64,000 nucleotides of DNA from Henricia sp. BOLD:AAB3569. Its lineage: Eukaryota > Echinodermata > Asteroidea > Spinulosida > Echinasteridae. A program made the translations under genes and the position numbers. Positions 50,789-60,720 of this stretch are shown piece by piece (the stretch's first letter is position 1; each line of letters opens with the position of its first letter). Location: the NCBI GenBank assembly GCA_037783545.1, contig JBBELK010000064.1, positions 930,001 through 994,000 on the forward strand. Reading direction: 5' to 3'. The notes beneath the pieces were generated by a model. It worked only from the letters and a program-made list of their open reading frames with translations. It searched no databases and was not told the origin of the DNA.

Positions 50789-50963
50789 CTGTTATGCTCC
50801 GGACTTGTTTCGCAAACACTTTCGTCTCCTCTCCTGTGCCACATCCTACGTCCAGCACATCGTCTTCCGGGTTAAATGTGATCATAGCAATGTTTTCACT
50901 TACGATGGCACGCTGCATGTGCCTTCCCTCACCATGGTAGTCGCTTACTGCAGAGAAATTCAT
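50789..50963 (-). CDS. Methyltransferase gene, exon 1 (N-terminus, motif I)
   Basis: First coding exon, 58 codons plus one base, from ATG (50963-50961) to ATAACAG followed by GTAATT. It carries VLDVGCGTGEET (residues 36-47), the glycine-rich motif I that binds S-adenosylmethionine, ending FAKQVRSIT. The final G joins GT of exon 2 to encode glycine, giving RSITGIDPSEDMID. This perfect phase and domain continuity across 12.2 kb ties the exons together. The product, about 265 residues with exons 2-4, would be a cytosolic small-molecule carboxyl or other O-methyltransferase of the JHAMT-like group. No transmembrane segment or signal peptide is seen. The promoter was not identified; an earlier 5' UTR exon is possible. 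Confidence 0.82.
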
Positions 50964-51341
50964 GCTAATGCGCTATGGACAGAAAATCCTAAGGGACAAA
51001 CAAAAATCACAAATGTTTGTGAGGCAAATTATACACTAATCGACAGGATTGTATAAAGGGTTTGACTTTAAAAAGTGAACCATAAACAGTACTCATTGTG
51101 TTACCGTGTGACTGGTTATTGAGTTGCCAACAGAACACAAACCATGCACTGCAGTCCTATTGGACATGTTGGAGCTCAGCATATACGTGTACATTCACCA
51201 AGTGCTTAAACGGCTAGTATCCCCCGTCCACATTATTTTAAATTTTCCTGTTTATCATGGAGGTGTATGTGTCTACAACACTCAGCACAACTTGTTTTCC
51301 ACCAAAAATCGACAGCCTTTTGTTTAAAACCCTCTTTACCC

Positions 51342-51450
51342 GAGTCCAGCGTCTCCGATCCGAGTCCAAGTCCGAGTCCAGACAGCCCGAGTCCGAGTCC
51401 GAGAGGTCGAGTCCGAGTCCTTGATTTGTCGAGTCCAAGTCCGAGTCCAG
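51342..51450 (+). repeat. Degenerate GAGTCC hexanucleotide repeat
   Basis: GAGTCC and GAGTCCAA variants recur about a dozen times over 109 bp, so open frames in several registers appear by chance. Confidence 0.85.
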
Positions 51451-51572
51451 GAAAAAACAGGATAACTTTAAAATTCAACACTCACAGACTGCTGATGCAT
51501 GGAGTGCTTCTACTGAGAAAATCATTTTTCAAGACGTGCACGGGGGCCACCAACAAAAAGACTTGCTTGGTG

Positions 51573-52357
51573 TTACCTATCTGTATTTTTACCTATAAGA
51601 CCTCTGTCGACGTCAAGCTCGGGAACATGGGTAGCAACAACATCGTTCATTACTACGATGAGCACTCCACCTCTGGGGTTACCCTTGGCCTTAGTTTTGA
51701 TGCGATATTTTCTAAAGATTGTGTAATTTGAAGGAAGACACTCGCTGCTTCCTATCGCTAGCCATGTCTCGGTTGCTAAAATGATGTGGGGTTTATGCTC
51801 AGTAATTATATTTGCAAGAGCTTGTGTTCCTTGTAAGTTCAAAGTCATTATCTGCAAACTAAAATATTTTTCTTTTGATTTCATCTCACGAATTTTAGGG
51901 TTGATACCGCTACGTGTACCTCTATCTTTAGAATTCCTCCAATATTTTCTCCCACCTGGGTGATTCAACTTTATCGGAGATGATGTACTCACTGGATCAC
52001 CAATATCACAAGCAGGATCGGTGCTTGAATCCAAGAGTGATGCATATGAGTTATAGTTGGCGTGGCGTTATTTGACTAAAAAAGCGAAGAACTAAATTGT
52101 GGCATTCCGCAGTTGTCGCAAATCCAAGAGCAAGAATTATTGCCCAACTGTTCGAAGATGTATGAATTCATGTTAATGCATGACTTGTGGAGCCAGGTTT
52201 CACATCCGTCACAAACGATACAGTCTTGATTCCATTTACAAGCTTTAGAGCAAACTCCGCAGGGGTATTTGGGACCGGGGTTTTGATGAATGTCCCCAGA
52301 AAGGTCCAATACCATTAATGATGAATATGTCTGAATCAGAAAGACGAGCCCGGTCAT
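51573..52357 (-). pseudogene. CR1-like LINE ORF2 fragment: 2A-like motif, PHD finger, endonuclease
   Basis: The 5' frame (52357-52076) starts with a hydrophobic stretch (GLVFLIQTYSSLMVLDLS), then GDIHQNPGP, a 2A-like ribosome-skipping motif. A PHD-type zinc finger follows, C-x2-C...CDGCETWLHKSC...CDNCG. After a frame change at a T6 run near 52085 and a stop, the next frame (from about 52060 to 51573) has NYNSYASLLDSS and the endonuclease start LQIMTLNLQGTQALAN, ILATETWL and PRGGVLIVV. It ends at VPELDVDR near 51600, where homology stops. This order is known for CR1-type elements. The RT is missing, so the copy is 3'-deleted, the opposite of the usual 5' truncation. Confidence 0.8.
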
Positions 52358-52578
52358 GGTAGCTCTTGATCCACTGCCAAAGTGGAACTTTGAAATGACT
52401 TCACTTGTTCACTGTAGGTTGACATCGTTAAAGGGACACACCGACTTGGTTGGGCTCTTTTGGGCTCGAAATGGACCCATACATGATTCTGAAAGTCTTT
52501 CCGAAATAGACTGAAGAGAACGCGGAAAAAAAACGACAAATTTGGCAATTATTCAGAATTTTGCAAAAAACTCGAGTT

Positions 52579-52623
52579 CACGTGATTTATCGGAACCAGA
52601 TTCTGGTTCCGATGAATCACGTG
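52579..52623. repeat. 45-bp near-perfect palindrome bounded by CACGTG
   Basis: CACGTGATTTATCGGAACC and its complement meet around 52601 with one mismatch and almost no loop. CACGTG E-boxes form both ends. Confidence 0.85.
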
Positions 52624-52817
52624 TCCTTGGAGTTAGTTTTATTTCCAGCCGTATGGCCGTGTGATATACAGAGTTCATTCCTAAAGTTTATTACTGCAGT
52701 ACTGCATCAAATTCAGCTCTGATTTATTTCAAAATATTTATGAGTATTTGACAAAAGAGACTATTTATTCAGGTTATGAAACAAAGTTAAACATAACTCT
52801 GAAAAATCGAACATAAC

Positions 52818-53428
52818 ATTTCCAATTATGTAAAGGACTTACCTGCCATATAATTGGAATTATACATGTAGGAGGACGAGGAGGAGAGACTCACATTGTA
52901 TTATTAGGGAGGTTTCGGTCGCATACGGTTAGGCAAAATGACGACTATTAGTGAATTTGACGTCATCGATTTGTGCGTACTTGTGGCGTTTACACAAATA
53001 TCCCAAGTGTTGTTTTGTTGTTTACATTGATAGCAACGCCTCTACACCTTAGTGAAAAACGGACAGCGAAAGGTAACGATTTTGAGGTTTGGCTAATCGT
53101 AGTCGTAATCACTAACCGTGCACACAGAAACCTCACTATTGTCCCCTGTAATAAGATTTGCACCACCTTTTGAAGAAATAGTTCATTCCTTTATTCATAA
53201 AAATGCAAATGAGCTGTAGACCGATCAGTCTATAAAGCACAGTCGAGACCACCGAAGCATGTCTGTTTGTAGATCGAGGAACAATTTTACCCTGGCTGAA
53301 GCAGGCCTGGATGGGAGATAGCAGCAGAGCTGATGAGGAATCGAGGGAGGGAGTGCGAGTCTCTCCTCCTCGTCCTCATATAATTCTAATTATATGGCAG
53401 GTAAGTCCTTTACCTAATTGGAAATTAT
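52818..53428. repeat. Inverted repeat pair at the left end of DIRS-2
   Basis: 52818-52893 (TTCCAATTATGTAAAGGACT ... GAGGAGGAGAGACTC) and 53358-53427 are inverted copies of about 70 bp, differing by one small gap and a few bases. The spacer holds a MITE. The right copy abuts the 3' end of DIRS-2, so the pair may derive from DIRS terminal sequences. Confidence 0.8.
52907..53136. mobile_element. MITE, GGGAGGTTTCGG family, copy 1
   Basis: About 230 bp with ends GGGAGGTTTCGGTCGCATAC and, inverted, GTGAGGTTTCTGTGTGCACG. A second copy lies at 58589-58828. No coding capacity. Confidence 0.85.
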
Positions 53429-53464
53429 ATTTCGTCCTCGTGGTCAAGACTCGCATTGTATAGT

Positions 53465-54500
53465 TCAAAGCTTTGCCGAAGCCAGGACTGCACTTCCAAA
53501 CTGTTGGGAAGAAGCAACTTCTCTCTTGTAGAATTTGCTGAAGGTCTGTGCCGACGACCAATCTGCCGTCAACAGGATCTGAGCAGTGGATATGCCTGCT
53601 CTTGCTGCTGCCGATGTACCGGTAGATGCTGCACGTGTAGAATGTGCCTTAAAAAGAGATATATCTACATATACGCTGCCATGATCGTCCTTCAGCCATC
53701 TAGCAATTGTTGACGACACCACATGGATGGTGGATGGGGCGTGCCAAATGACAAAAAAGTCTTGTATATTTCTGGTTTTTTCAAACGAAATGGTCTTGTT
53801 CGCCGAATGTACTTAGCCCTTGAGAGTAAAAAAAACCCGCAAATTTGAGGATCAGCTGGGTACTTTTCCAGGACTACAACATGTACGTTGATAACTGGCT
53901 TTCGGGCCGAAGAACATTTGGCATGTGTCACTGGAGTGAAATCAAAAGCAGTCAAGGATGAGCACCGTCCTGCTGTAACCAGGGCAACCAGCATGGCCCA
54001 TTTCAGAGTTACATGTAACAGTCTGAGATTAAGATCCTTGTTTTGTGGCAAGGAGCGAAGATGTAGCAAAACGTTGGCAACATCCCATGTCACTTGATAC
54101 TTAATCTTAGATGGACGAACGTTGAAGATGCCTCTAAAAAATATTGTCATTAAAGGATGTTGCCCAACTGGAACATCATCTATATGGACATGAGGAGAAA
54201 ATTGCCGACCTGTAAACCACGACGGTGCTACATACCGGTATGTATGTATACTGCAATCCATCTTCTAGAAGAGAATTGAGAAACTCCAGTACTGAATTGA
54301 GAATTGAGAAACTGGTCGTTTGTTCCTTTCCTCCACGAAGCCATGATGACTTTGGACACTTTTTTCAAAAGTCCTCTTTTTCCGGATAGCAGCCAGGCGG
54401 CTAATTGAATGACGTTCTTCATTGGATGTTCGAGGTGGCTGTGACACAGGCGAAGGAGAGGAGGATGCCGAGGCAAAAGAAATGGCATCTGAACAGCGAG
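53465..54500 (-). pseudogene. DIRS-2 tyrosine recombinase, frameshifted
   Basis: The core-binding part begins with VIQLAAWLLSGKRGLLKKVS and KVIMASWRK (about 54430-54330), then changes frame. The catalytic part (54261-53692) has SKIKYQVTWDVANVLLHL and the first catalytic arginine in LVTAGRCSSL. After a frameshift near 53715 the rest reads MVSSTIARWLKDD, the HxxR box AHSTRAAS and TFSKFYKREV with the tyrosine. All four catalytic positions can be seen across the two frames, unlike DIRS-1. As read it is not translatable. Confidence 0.8.
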
Positions 54501-54551
54501 TTCTAGCAACAGCGGATACCAAGGTTGCGTTTTCCATGCACACTGAAGCTA

Positions 54552-55705
54552 TTACAAGAGCTGTGGCTTCAAAGGCACTGAGGAAGCAGGGCAAGTGGAG
54601 GAAAACGATACCCGTTGAGATTTCTCCAATTCATGGAGAATGCGTCCACCTTCCAAGCTTGTGGGTCTGGAAACCACGACACGACGTTGTGAATTTTCCT
54701 GTTTAGCCTTGACGCAAACAGATCGACTGATGGTTGAAAATCCATCTTGTGTACGACTTCTTTGAAGATTGTGGGAAGAAGTTGCCACTCTGTGCGGTCG
54801 TTTAAGGTCCGCGACATTTTGTCTGCGGTTACATGTACATTCAGACTTCCTGGTAGGTATTCCACCGACAATGTAATGCCCCTGGAAAGACACCAAGTCC
54901 AAATTTCTACCGACAACTTTGTCAGGAGTGGAGAGTGTGTTCCCACCTTGTGGGCGATGTAACTCCTTACAGTAGTGTTGTCCACTTACAATCGAATATG
55001 CAGGTTCTTGCGTTGATTCACGAGTGCTTGAAGAGCATAGAACACCGAAAGTAGTTCCAAATAATTGATGTGGTGAGTATGCTCTGTCAGAGACCACCTG
55101 CCCCCTGTCCTTGTGGTGGAAGAGCAAGCTCCCCAACCCTGACGTGATGCGTCCATCTGAATCACCAAGTCCGGAGTAGGATTCAGAAGTGTTTGGCCAT
55201 TCCATTGCCCAACACATTCGATCCAGGTTTACAGTTCTCTCTTGGATGCCTGAGCGAGGATTACTTGAGACTCGTAGTTGTTGCTTTTGTGAAGTGCCTC
55301 TATCTGATCTTACTGTAGACTCCGATAATACAGACGTGCTGAAAATATCGCTTGTACTGAGGATGATAACCGGCCGATCAGTTGAGCCAATTCTCGAACA
55401 GACACTGTTTGGGACTGCAAGATCTGCTGGCAGTGATGAAGAATCTGACTGACTTTTTCCTCTGGTAAGGACAACGTCATTGTCCGAAAGTTGTATGGGA
55501 AACCAAGATAGGTAATGTGCTGTGCAGGTTGGAGCTGCGACTTGTCCCGATTGAAGATGAAGCCCAGTTTCTGCAGCAACTCCACGGTGAACTGGATGTT
55601 GCTGGTACATTTTTTTCCAAAAATAAGAACGGATTCCTTTTTCCCGAATGTACGACGTTTGAGGACCTTTGTGAATGTCCGAGGGGCACACAGTCCAAAG
55701 TGCAA
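54552..55705 (-). pseudogene. DIRS-2 RT tail, RNase H and Dam-like region
   Basis: The RT piece (55705-55310) has FGLCAPRTFTKVLKRR, then a short aberrant stretch with no YIDD box, then NIQFTVELLQKLGFIFNRDK and YLGFPYNF. RNase H follows (55168-54986: VIQMDASRQGWGACS, HHINYLELLSVFYALQ), with DNTTVRSYI and SVEYLPGSLNVHVTADKMSR in 54985-54800. The Dam-like block reads PSVDLFASRLNRKIHNVVSW, then DAFSMNWR (about 54740-54620). The region where the RT active box should lie is deleted or scrambled. Confidence 0.8.
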
Positions 55706-57116
55706 TGATGTTTACTACATTGTGTAAGGGTGGTTGGCTGGCTAGTATTAATCAAGTTAGCATGATGCACATACATGTACCGGTATGTTGAAACTGTTGA
55801 ACTTGGTGTGATGTTGCCGACTGCATAAAATAGTGAAGTAAATACAGCCTCACCTCCGTCTGGGGTGTTAGAAAAGAAACTTGTTTTGTGGTAAGGAGAG
55901 AAGATGTCTGAGAAATCAGACACACTTGGGTGGCAATGTTGTGTCAAGAGGGTAAGCATCATGCAAGAGAGCATAATTAAGGTGGGTCTTCTCTTCCACG
56001 ACGATGACGCAGGACGAAATTGTAGACCGGCGGCCATATTGGATTATCGAACCCGACCAAAGAGAAGGACAATCTGGAACAATCCTCACAAAATTACATC
56101 AAAAATTTAATAAAAAGTACACCAAAAAGACGCACACAATAACGAGGACAATAATCCTGAAGATAAAAACAAAATAAAAAAACGAAGAATTATTAAGACA
56201 GTAAAATCCAACTGCAAAGTTAAAAGAGCAGACTAGAGCTCAGTAAAAACACGTCCGCCCTCGACCTCGACCCCTCCGAAATGTCGCAATGTATATTGCG
56301 ACAGTATAATAAGTCAGATTGAGCTACCGGTGCATGTATTTATATATGTAGGGCTACATGTACACCGGTAGTAGTGCGAATGGCAGGTCCAATTTGACAT
56401 GTTTGACAAAAAAAAACGAAACACGTCCGACCTCGTCAACGTCCCAACCGAAAGTCCGTTTTCACGTCTTAGCTGGTGGGTATACTAACTAAGTTCAGCA
56501 GTAATTAAGTACTGATTGAAGTGAAGGCAACTCACCAATTGAGAAGATGTTTGATCCTACGGGGACGCTGCTTCGGTCCGGGTCGTTCACGGAGGATCAG
56601 TGCTTCGCCACCGCTGCATATGTACGGTTCGATTGAGCTAGCACGGCGCCGCCGTACACCGTATACGGTATACAACATGCATGCACGTGTACCGGTACGC
56701 AGCACTGCGTTATATAATGCATTTCGTCCACCGCAGTGTAAATATCCAGTAGCAGTCTGGAAACCTGTCGTCTGAACGTCTGTTTACGTTTATGCTTGAT
56801 AGTCTGTGGTATTACCATGTTCCTTCAAGTAGCATGGCCGACTAAAAAAAAGAAGAAAATCAACAAACACATGCAGCGTTCGCCGAGTTTGCTTGCCACG
56901 TATTGCATCAGAAATTCCCAATAATATATCTGGTGAAATTAAAGAGAATCGAGAATTGCACGTTCATGACGTTAAGCATTTTGTGGTAAGTAGTAGGCGA
57001 CGTGTCACGTTTGACATTTTCTATTCTTATTTCTGCCTGCACACAAAATTTATATTTTTCAAATCGTAGACGTAGGCCTACCATGCCTACGGTTTGTTAT
57101 ATTATATGGTTGTCGG
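55706..57116. other. No gene recognised
   Basis: It contains a perfect 9-bp-stem hairpin TGTCGCAAT-GTAT-ATTGCGACA (56282-56303) and an inverted CTACCGGTG pair around 56324-56372. No coding region or known repeat was identified. Confidence 0.5.
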
Positions 57117-57855
57117 ACGCTTCGCCCCATTTACACTTCGCCCCATGTCAGTTCGCCCCATACCACATCGCCCCATTACCACTTCGCCCCATTACCACTT
57201 CGCCCCATTGCCACTTCGCCCCATTACCACTTCGCCCCATTGCCACTTCGCCCCATTACCACTTCGCCCCACCTATGCTATTTAGCCGGCAGTCAGTAAA
57301 AAAAAGGGAAAAGAGTCTAATAACTAACCGTTCGTGGATTTTTTCGTTGAGGTCTCATTTGAAAGTGAGGTCTCATTTGTTAGCATCCACTTTTTGAATG
57401 ATTCAGTCAGGGCAAGTTCTCACAGCTTTTAGCAAACCGTTTTCCTTTATAGTCTATGACACGATAACACCCCAGTGTAAATATGAATTTGGCAGTGAGA
57501 AAATTTCAACTGGCGAGGATGGTATTTTGATTTCCTGTATTTTTTCCTGAATGACTTTTTAACAACACTATGCCTACAGGACGTTTAGAAAACGGGCAAA
57601 AAAAGCGGATTAAAATTGGATTTCAGATTTTTATTTTTCGATTGCTTGCAAACTAAACAAAAACAAAACAAAAACATGTCAATTTTAATTCTTGCTTTAA
57701 TTAACTGCACTCAAATTCGGCTTAAAACGAATTGGATGAAAATTAAATCTTGTTGGACCTATTGACCTTTGGGCCAGCTGGCCAATTTCATAAAGCTGTT
57801 TAGCATAAAAATTTGCCAATTTGTGTATTTTACAAATATCTGCTATTATTTCTAA

Positions 57856-58008
57856 GGGCGTGTTTGTTTCGGACGGATCCAGATTCAGATCTGCGCAAAT
57901 CCAATTCACGTGACTTGAATTCCTAGTCGAGAGCAGACTTTACGTTTGTTTCTGCGCGTAAAATAACTCGGGATCTGGATTCGGATCTGTCGTGAAACAA
58001 ACACGCCC
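57856..58008. mobile_element. Harbinger-like MITE with GGGCGTGTTTGTTTC ends
   Basis: 153 bp with inverted ends GGGCGTGTTTGTTTC and a shared GATCCAGAT/ATCTGGATC interior. It is flanked by TAA on both sides (57853-57855 and 58009-58011), the target preference of PIF/Harbinger elements. No coding capacity. Confidence 0.85.
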
Positions 58009-58033
58009 TAAAACACAAGTTGCATACAATTTT

Positions 58034-58272
58034 TGAGCAACACGCGCGCGTGTTTGGAACATGTTCCACCGTGTGCGTGCGCGTACTCTATAGCGCATTT
58101 TTCCTACGAAGATGGGGTCTGTGAACGTGATCCAGATGGCGTCTGTGAACGTGATCCATTGATCACGTTCACAGACGCCATCTTCGTAGGAAAAAATGCT
58201 ACTGCGTAATAAACGCCATAAAGTACGCGCACGCACACGCTGGAACATGTTCTAAACACGCGCGCTTTGCTC
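58034..58272. repeat. Large imperfect palindrome
   Basis: Two arms of about 110-120 bp meet around 58158 (TCTGTGAACGTGATC-CATT-GATCACGTTCACAGA). Going outward the arms share ATCTTCGTAGGAAAAA, GCGCACGCACACG and GGAACATGTTC. The left arm has an extra direct copy of GTCTGTGAACGTGATCCA. Confidence 0.85.
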
Positions 58273-58588
58273 GAAATTTGTTTGAAATACGGCGCAACCG
58301 ATGCGCGACACACAAAAAATACGTGGCCATTTGTAGAAAGTGACGTCATTTGAACGTGATCAATTACAGACGTGTTTTTTTTACACATCAATTTATAAAA
58401 CCAGTGGCGCAGTGTAAATTAATTAGGCCTACTCTTTTCATTTTTTTTTTTACTGACTGCCGGCTAAATAGCATAAGTGGGGCGAAGTGGCAATGGGGCG
58501 AAGTGGCGATGGCGCGATGTGGTATGGGGCGAACTGACATGGGGCGAAGTGGAAATGGGGCGAAGTGACTGTAAAGCGTTATATATTT

Positions 58589-58828
58589 ATGAGGTTTCGG
58601 TCGCAGACGGTTAGGCAAAACGACGACTATTCGTGAATTTTACGTCATCGATTTGTGCGTACTTGTGGCGTTTACACAAATATCCCAAGTGTTGTTTTGT
58701 TGTTTACACTGATAGCAACGCCTCTACACCTTAGTAAAAAAACGGACAGCGAAAGCATGAAAAGTAACGATTTTGAGGTTTGGCTAATCGTAGTCGTATT
58801 TCACCAACCGTGCACACCGAAACCTCCC
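58589..58828. mobile_element. MITE, GGGAGGTTTCGG family, copy 2
   Basis: About 240 bp, closely similar over its length to 52907-53136 (shared GCGTACTTGTGGCGTTTACA). The right end CCTCCC is intact; the left end is eroded to ATGAGG. Confidence 0.85.
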
Positions 58829-58920
58829 TAGTGTTAAACTTCAACTAATTAAAGAGCTAATAAAACGATGTCTGAAAATCTGTTTTCTGCTCAAAATTGA
58901 GAGTAATGAATGGTTATGTG

Positions 58921-59581
58921 ACGGGCTCTAGGAAAATGAGTCACAAGTCGCGGCTAGTATTCTTTTTGCGACCATAAAAAGAAATCTGTGGCATTTCTAC
59001 GCTCATTAAAATACCTAAACACAAAAGAAATTCCAGGCGGAACACAGACATTCCAGGGGGAACACAGACATTCCAGGCGGTATCTGGGCACCGCCAGGAA
59101 TTTCCATTGTGTTTTGGTATTTTATTGAGCGTGGATTTGCCGCGGATTTCTTTTTATGGTCGCAAAAAGAATACTGTGGGTGTACTGTGGCGGAGCGGTC
59201 TAGTCGATCGTATTCAAAACCTAGGTTAGTTCCAAAGGTAGTGGGTTCGAATCCCGGACTGGTCCATCCATGGTGCGTGTACCCTTGAGCAAGGTACTTT
59301 GCCACGCATTGCTTCTCTCCACCCAGGAGCAAAATGGGTACCTGAGAGGGCAGCGAAAGTTGATGTGTTTGATTAGCCGTTGAGTGCCTAGGGCAGCCGG
59401 GGCTGTATACTCCCTAGGGAGCTGAGATGGTATTTGGAGTGATTTAATGGAGCCCTATGATCAGGGTGATGATAATGTAGGCGCCTTGATCGGGATTCCC
59501 CGGATAAGTGCGCGGTTAAATCCATATCATTATCATTACTACTAGCCAGCGTGACTTGTGACTCATTTTCCTAGAGCCCGT
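58921..59581. mobile_element. Foldback MITE (ACGGGCTCTAGG ends) containing a SINE
   Basis: The left arm ACGGGCTCTAGGAAAATGAG ... TTTTTGCGACCATAAAAAGA pairs with 59138-59174 and 59543-59581. A SINE interrupts the right arm between GAATAC and TAGCC. The centre holds three copies of the GACATTCCAGG word. Confidence 0.85.
59175..59542 (+). mobile_element. tRNA-derived SINE 1
   Basis: Pol III A-box-like TGGCGGAGCGGTCTAGTCG and B-box GGGTTCGAATCC lie in the first 90 bp, as in a tRNA-Ser/Leu-type gene. A tRNA-unrelated body follows with CCTTGAGCAAGGTACTTTG, and the end is ATCATTATCATTACTAC. It sits in the right arm of the foldback MITE. It is not a functional tRNA gene. Confidence 0.85.
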
Positions 59582-59616
59582 ATCTTTACGAATTGTGGTT
59601 TTAATTTTCAAATTGT

Positions 59617-59745
59617 CACTTTCTAATTCTAATTCTTCATGGGTTTCCTCACACTTACGAGTGACAGTGCAATGAGCACTATTGAAGAATCCTTGGTATG
59701 AATACCAGAAAGAAATAATAATAATAATAATAAATAATAAAAAAA
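59617..59745 (+). mobile_element. Retroposon 3' tail with (AAT)n, copy 1
   Basis: A 90-bp block TTCTAATTCTAATTCTTCAT ... GGTATGAATACCAGAA ending in AATAATAAT repeats. The same block follows SINE 2 at 61545, so this is probably a 5'-truncated copy of that SINE. Confidence 0.7.
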
Positions 59746-59860
59746 TCACAGTAGTTTCGTTCGTTTTGGCCGTCATCGAATTAGAGTAATTGGCAAGTTT
59801 ATCTAAGATCCGTGCATGCCACCGAGTGTGTGATGCACTTTAGGATAGTCAGTGAGCTTT

Positions 59861-60680
59861 CCTTTCATACAGTGGATTGTTGTCATTTTGCCTCGAAATT
59901 AGAATCACACCCAAATATTTCCAGCTGGTCGTGTCCTGCATTGGTTTTAGATATTCTTGATTGGAAAACAAACAAAAAAGAACTACTTACATTGCCGTTT
60001 TTCAATAAAAAACGTCTATTTCCGACAATCTTCGACGAGAAAATCTGTTGTTACGATGTGACCAGCTAAAATTAAGTTGGCCATGCTTAACGCTTGGGGG
60101 CGCTCCAGCATTTTCGGAGTTGACTCCGATTCCAAAAAAGAATCAAAATTCTATTCCAGATCGATTCCATTTTTCATATGAAAACATACGTGTACATTGC
60201 GATTTCTTATTGTGTCCAGGACAATCCATTCTAATCGATTCTAGTGTGGAGTCGCGCCAAAGTTCGAAGTGGTCTTTTTTTGCGAACGTACAGTTGGTGT
60301 GCCTCTACGGAGGCCCAATGAGAGTACGGGTGGCGCTCTTATGTCACGCGCATTTATACGGCGCGGCATACAATGTACAGTTTCGTTTGACGTTCTCTTT
60401 GGGCGTCCGTCAATACACAACTACACGTCAAATGCTGCAGCGCCCCCAAGCGTTAAGCCTAGCCAACTTTATTTTAGCTGGTCACATCGTAACAACAGAT
60501 TTTCTCGTCGAAGATTGTCGGAAATAGACGTTTTTGATTCAAAAACGGCAATGTAAGTAGTGCTTTTTATTTGTATTCTAATCAAGAATATCTAAAACCA
60601 CTACAGGAAACAACTAGCTGGAAATAGTTGGGTGTGATTCTAATTTTGAGGCAAAATGACAACAATCCACTGTATGAAAG
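59861..60680. mobile_element. Foldback element with ~250-bp inverted repeats
   Basis: Arms 59861-60113 and 60431-60680 are inverted copies (outer end CCTTTCATACAGTGGATTGT, inner end CGCTTGGGGGCGCT). The 320-bp centre has no recognised domain. Confidence 0.88.
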
Positions 60681-60686
60681 GGGTAC

Positions 60687-60720
60687 CTTCTGTCCCTACG
60701 GGAAATCCCGTAGGGACAGA
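60687..60720. repeat. Perfect 16-bp-stem hairpin
   Basis: TTCTGTCCCTACGGGA, loop AA, then its exact complement, lying 7 bp outside the preceding foldback element. Confidence 0.9.

Larger units (their letters stand above)
53430..55705 (-). mobile_element. DIRS-2: second DIRS-type retroelement, 5'-truncated
   Basis: On the minus strand in order: the tail of an RT, RNase H, Dam-like region and tyrosine recombinase. No gag was found upstream of 55705. All regions carry frameshifts. The left end abuts the inverted repeat pair at 52818-53428. Confidence 0.82.
57117..58572. mobile_element. Foldback element with minisatellite terminal inverted repeats
   Basis: The left arm (57117-57316) is a run of 18-bp-like units TTCGCCCCATTACCAC ending GCTATTTAGCCGGCAGTCAG then an A run. 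The right arm (58431-58572) is the same in inverse order: T run, CTGACTGCCGGCTAAATAGC, then GGGGCGAAGTGG units. The 1.1-kb interior contains a small MITE and a large palindrome but no coding region. Confidence 0.85.

Noticed and set aside
51238-51481. Asp/Ser/Leu-rich frames over the GAGTCC repeat
   Set aside because: Hexanucleotide repeat translation in several registers; no gene.
55477-56037. 186-residue minus-strand frame overlapping the DIRS-2 RT
   Set aside because: Out of frame with the RT homology; no domain.
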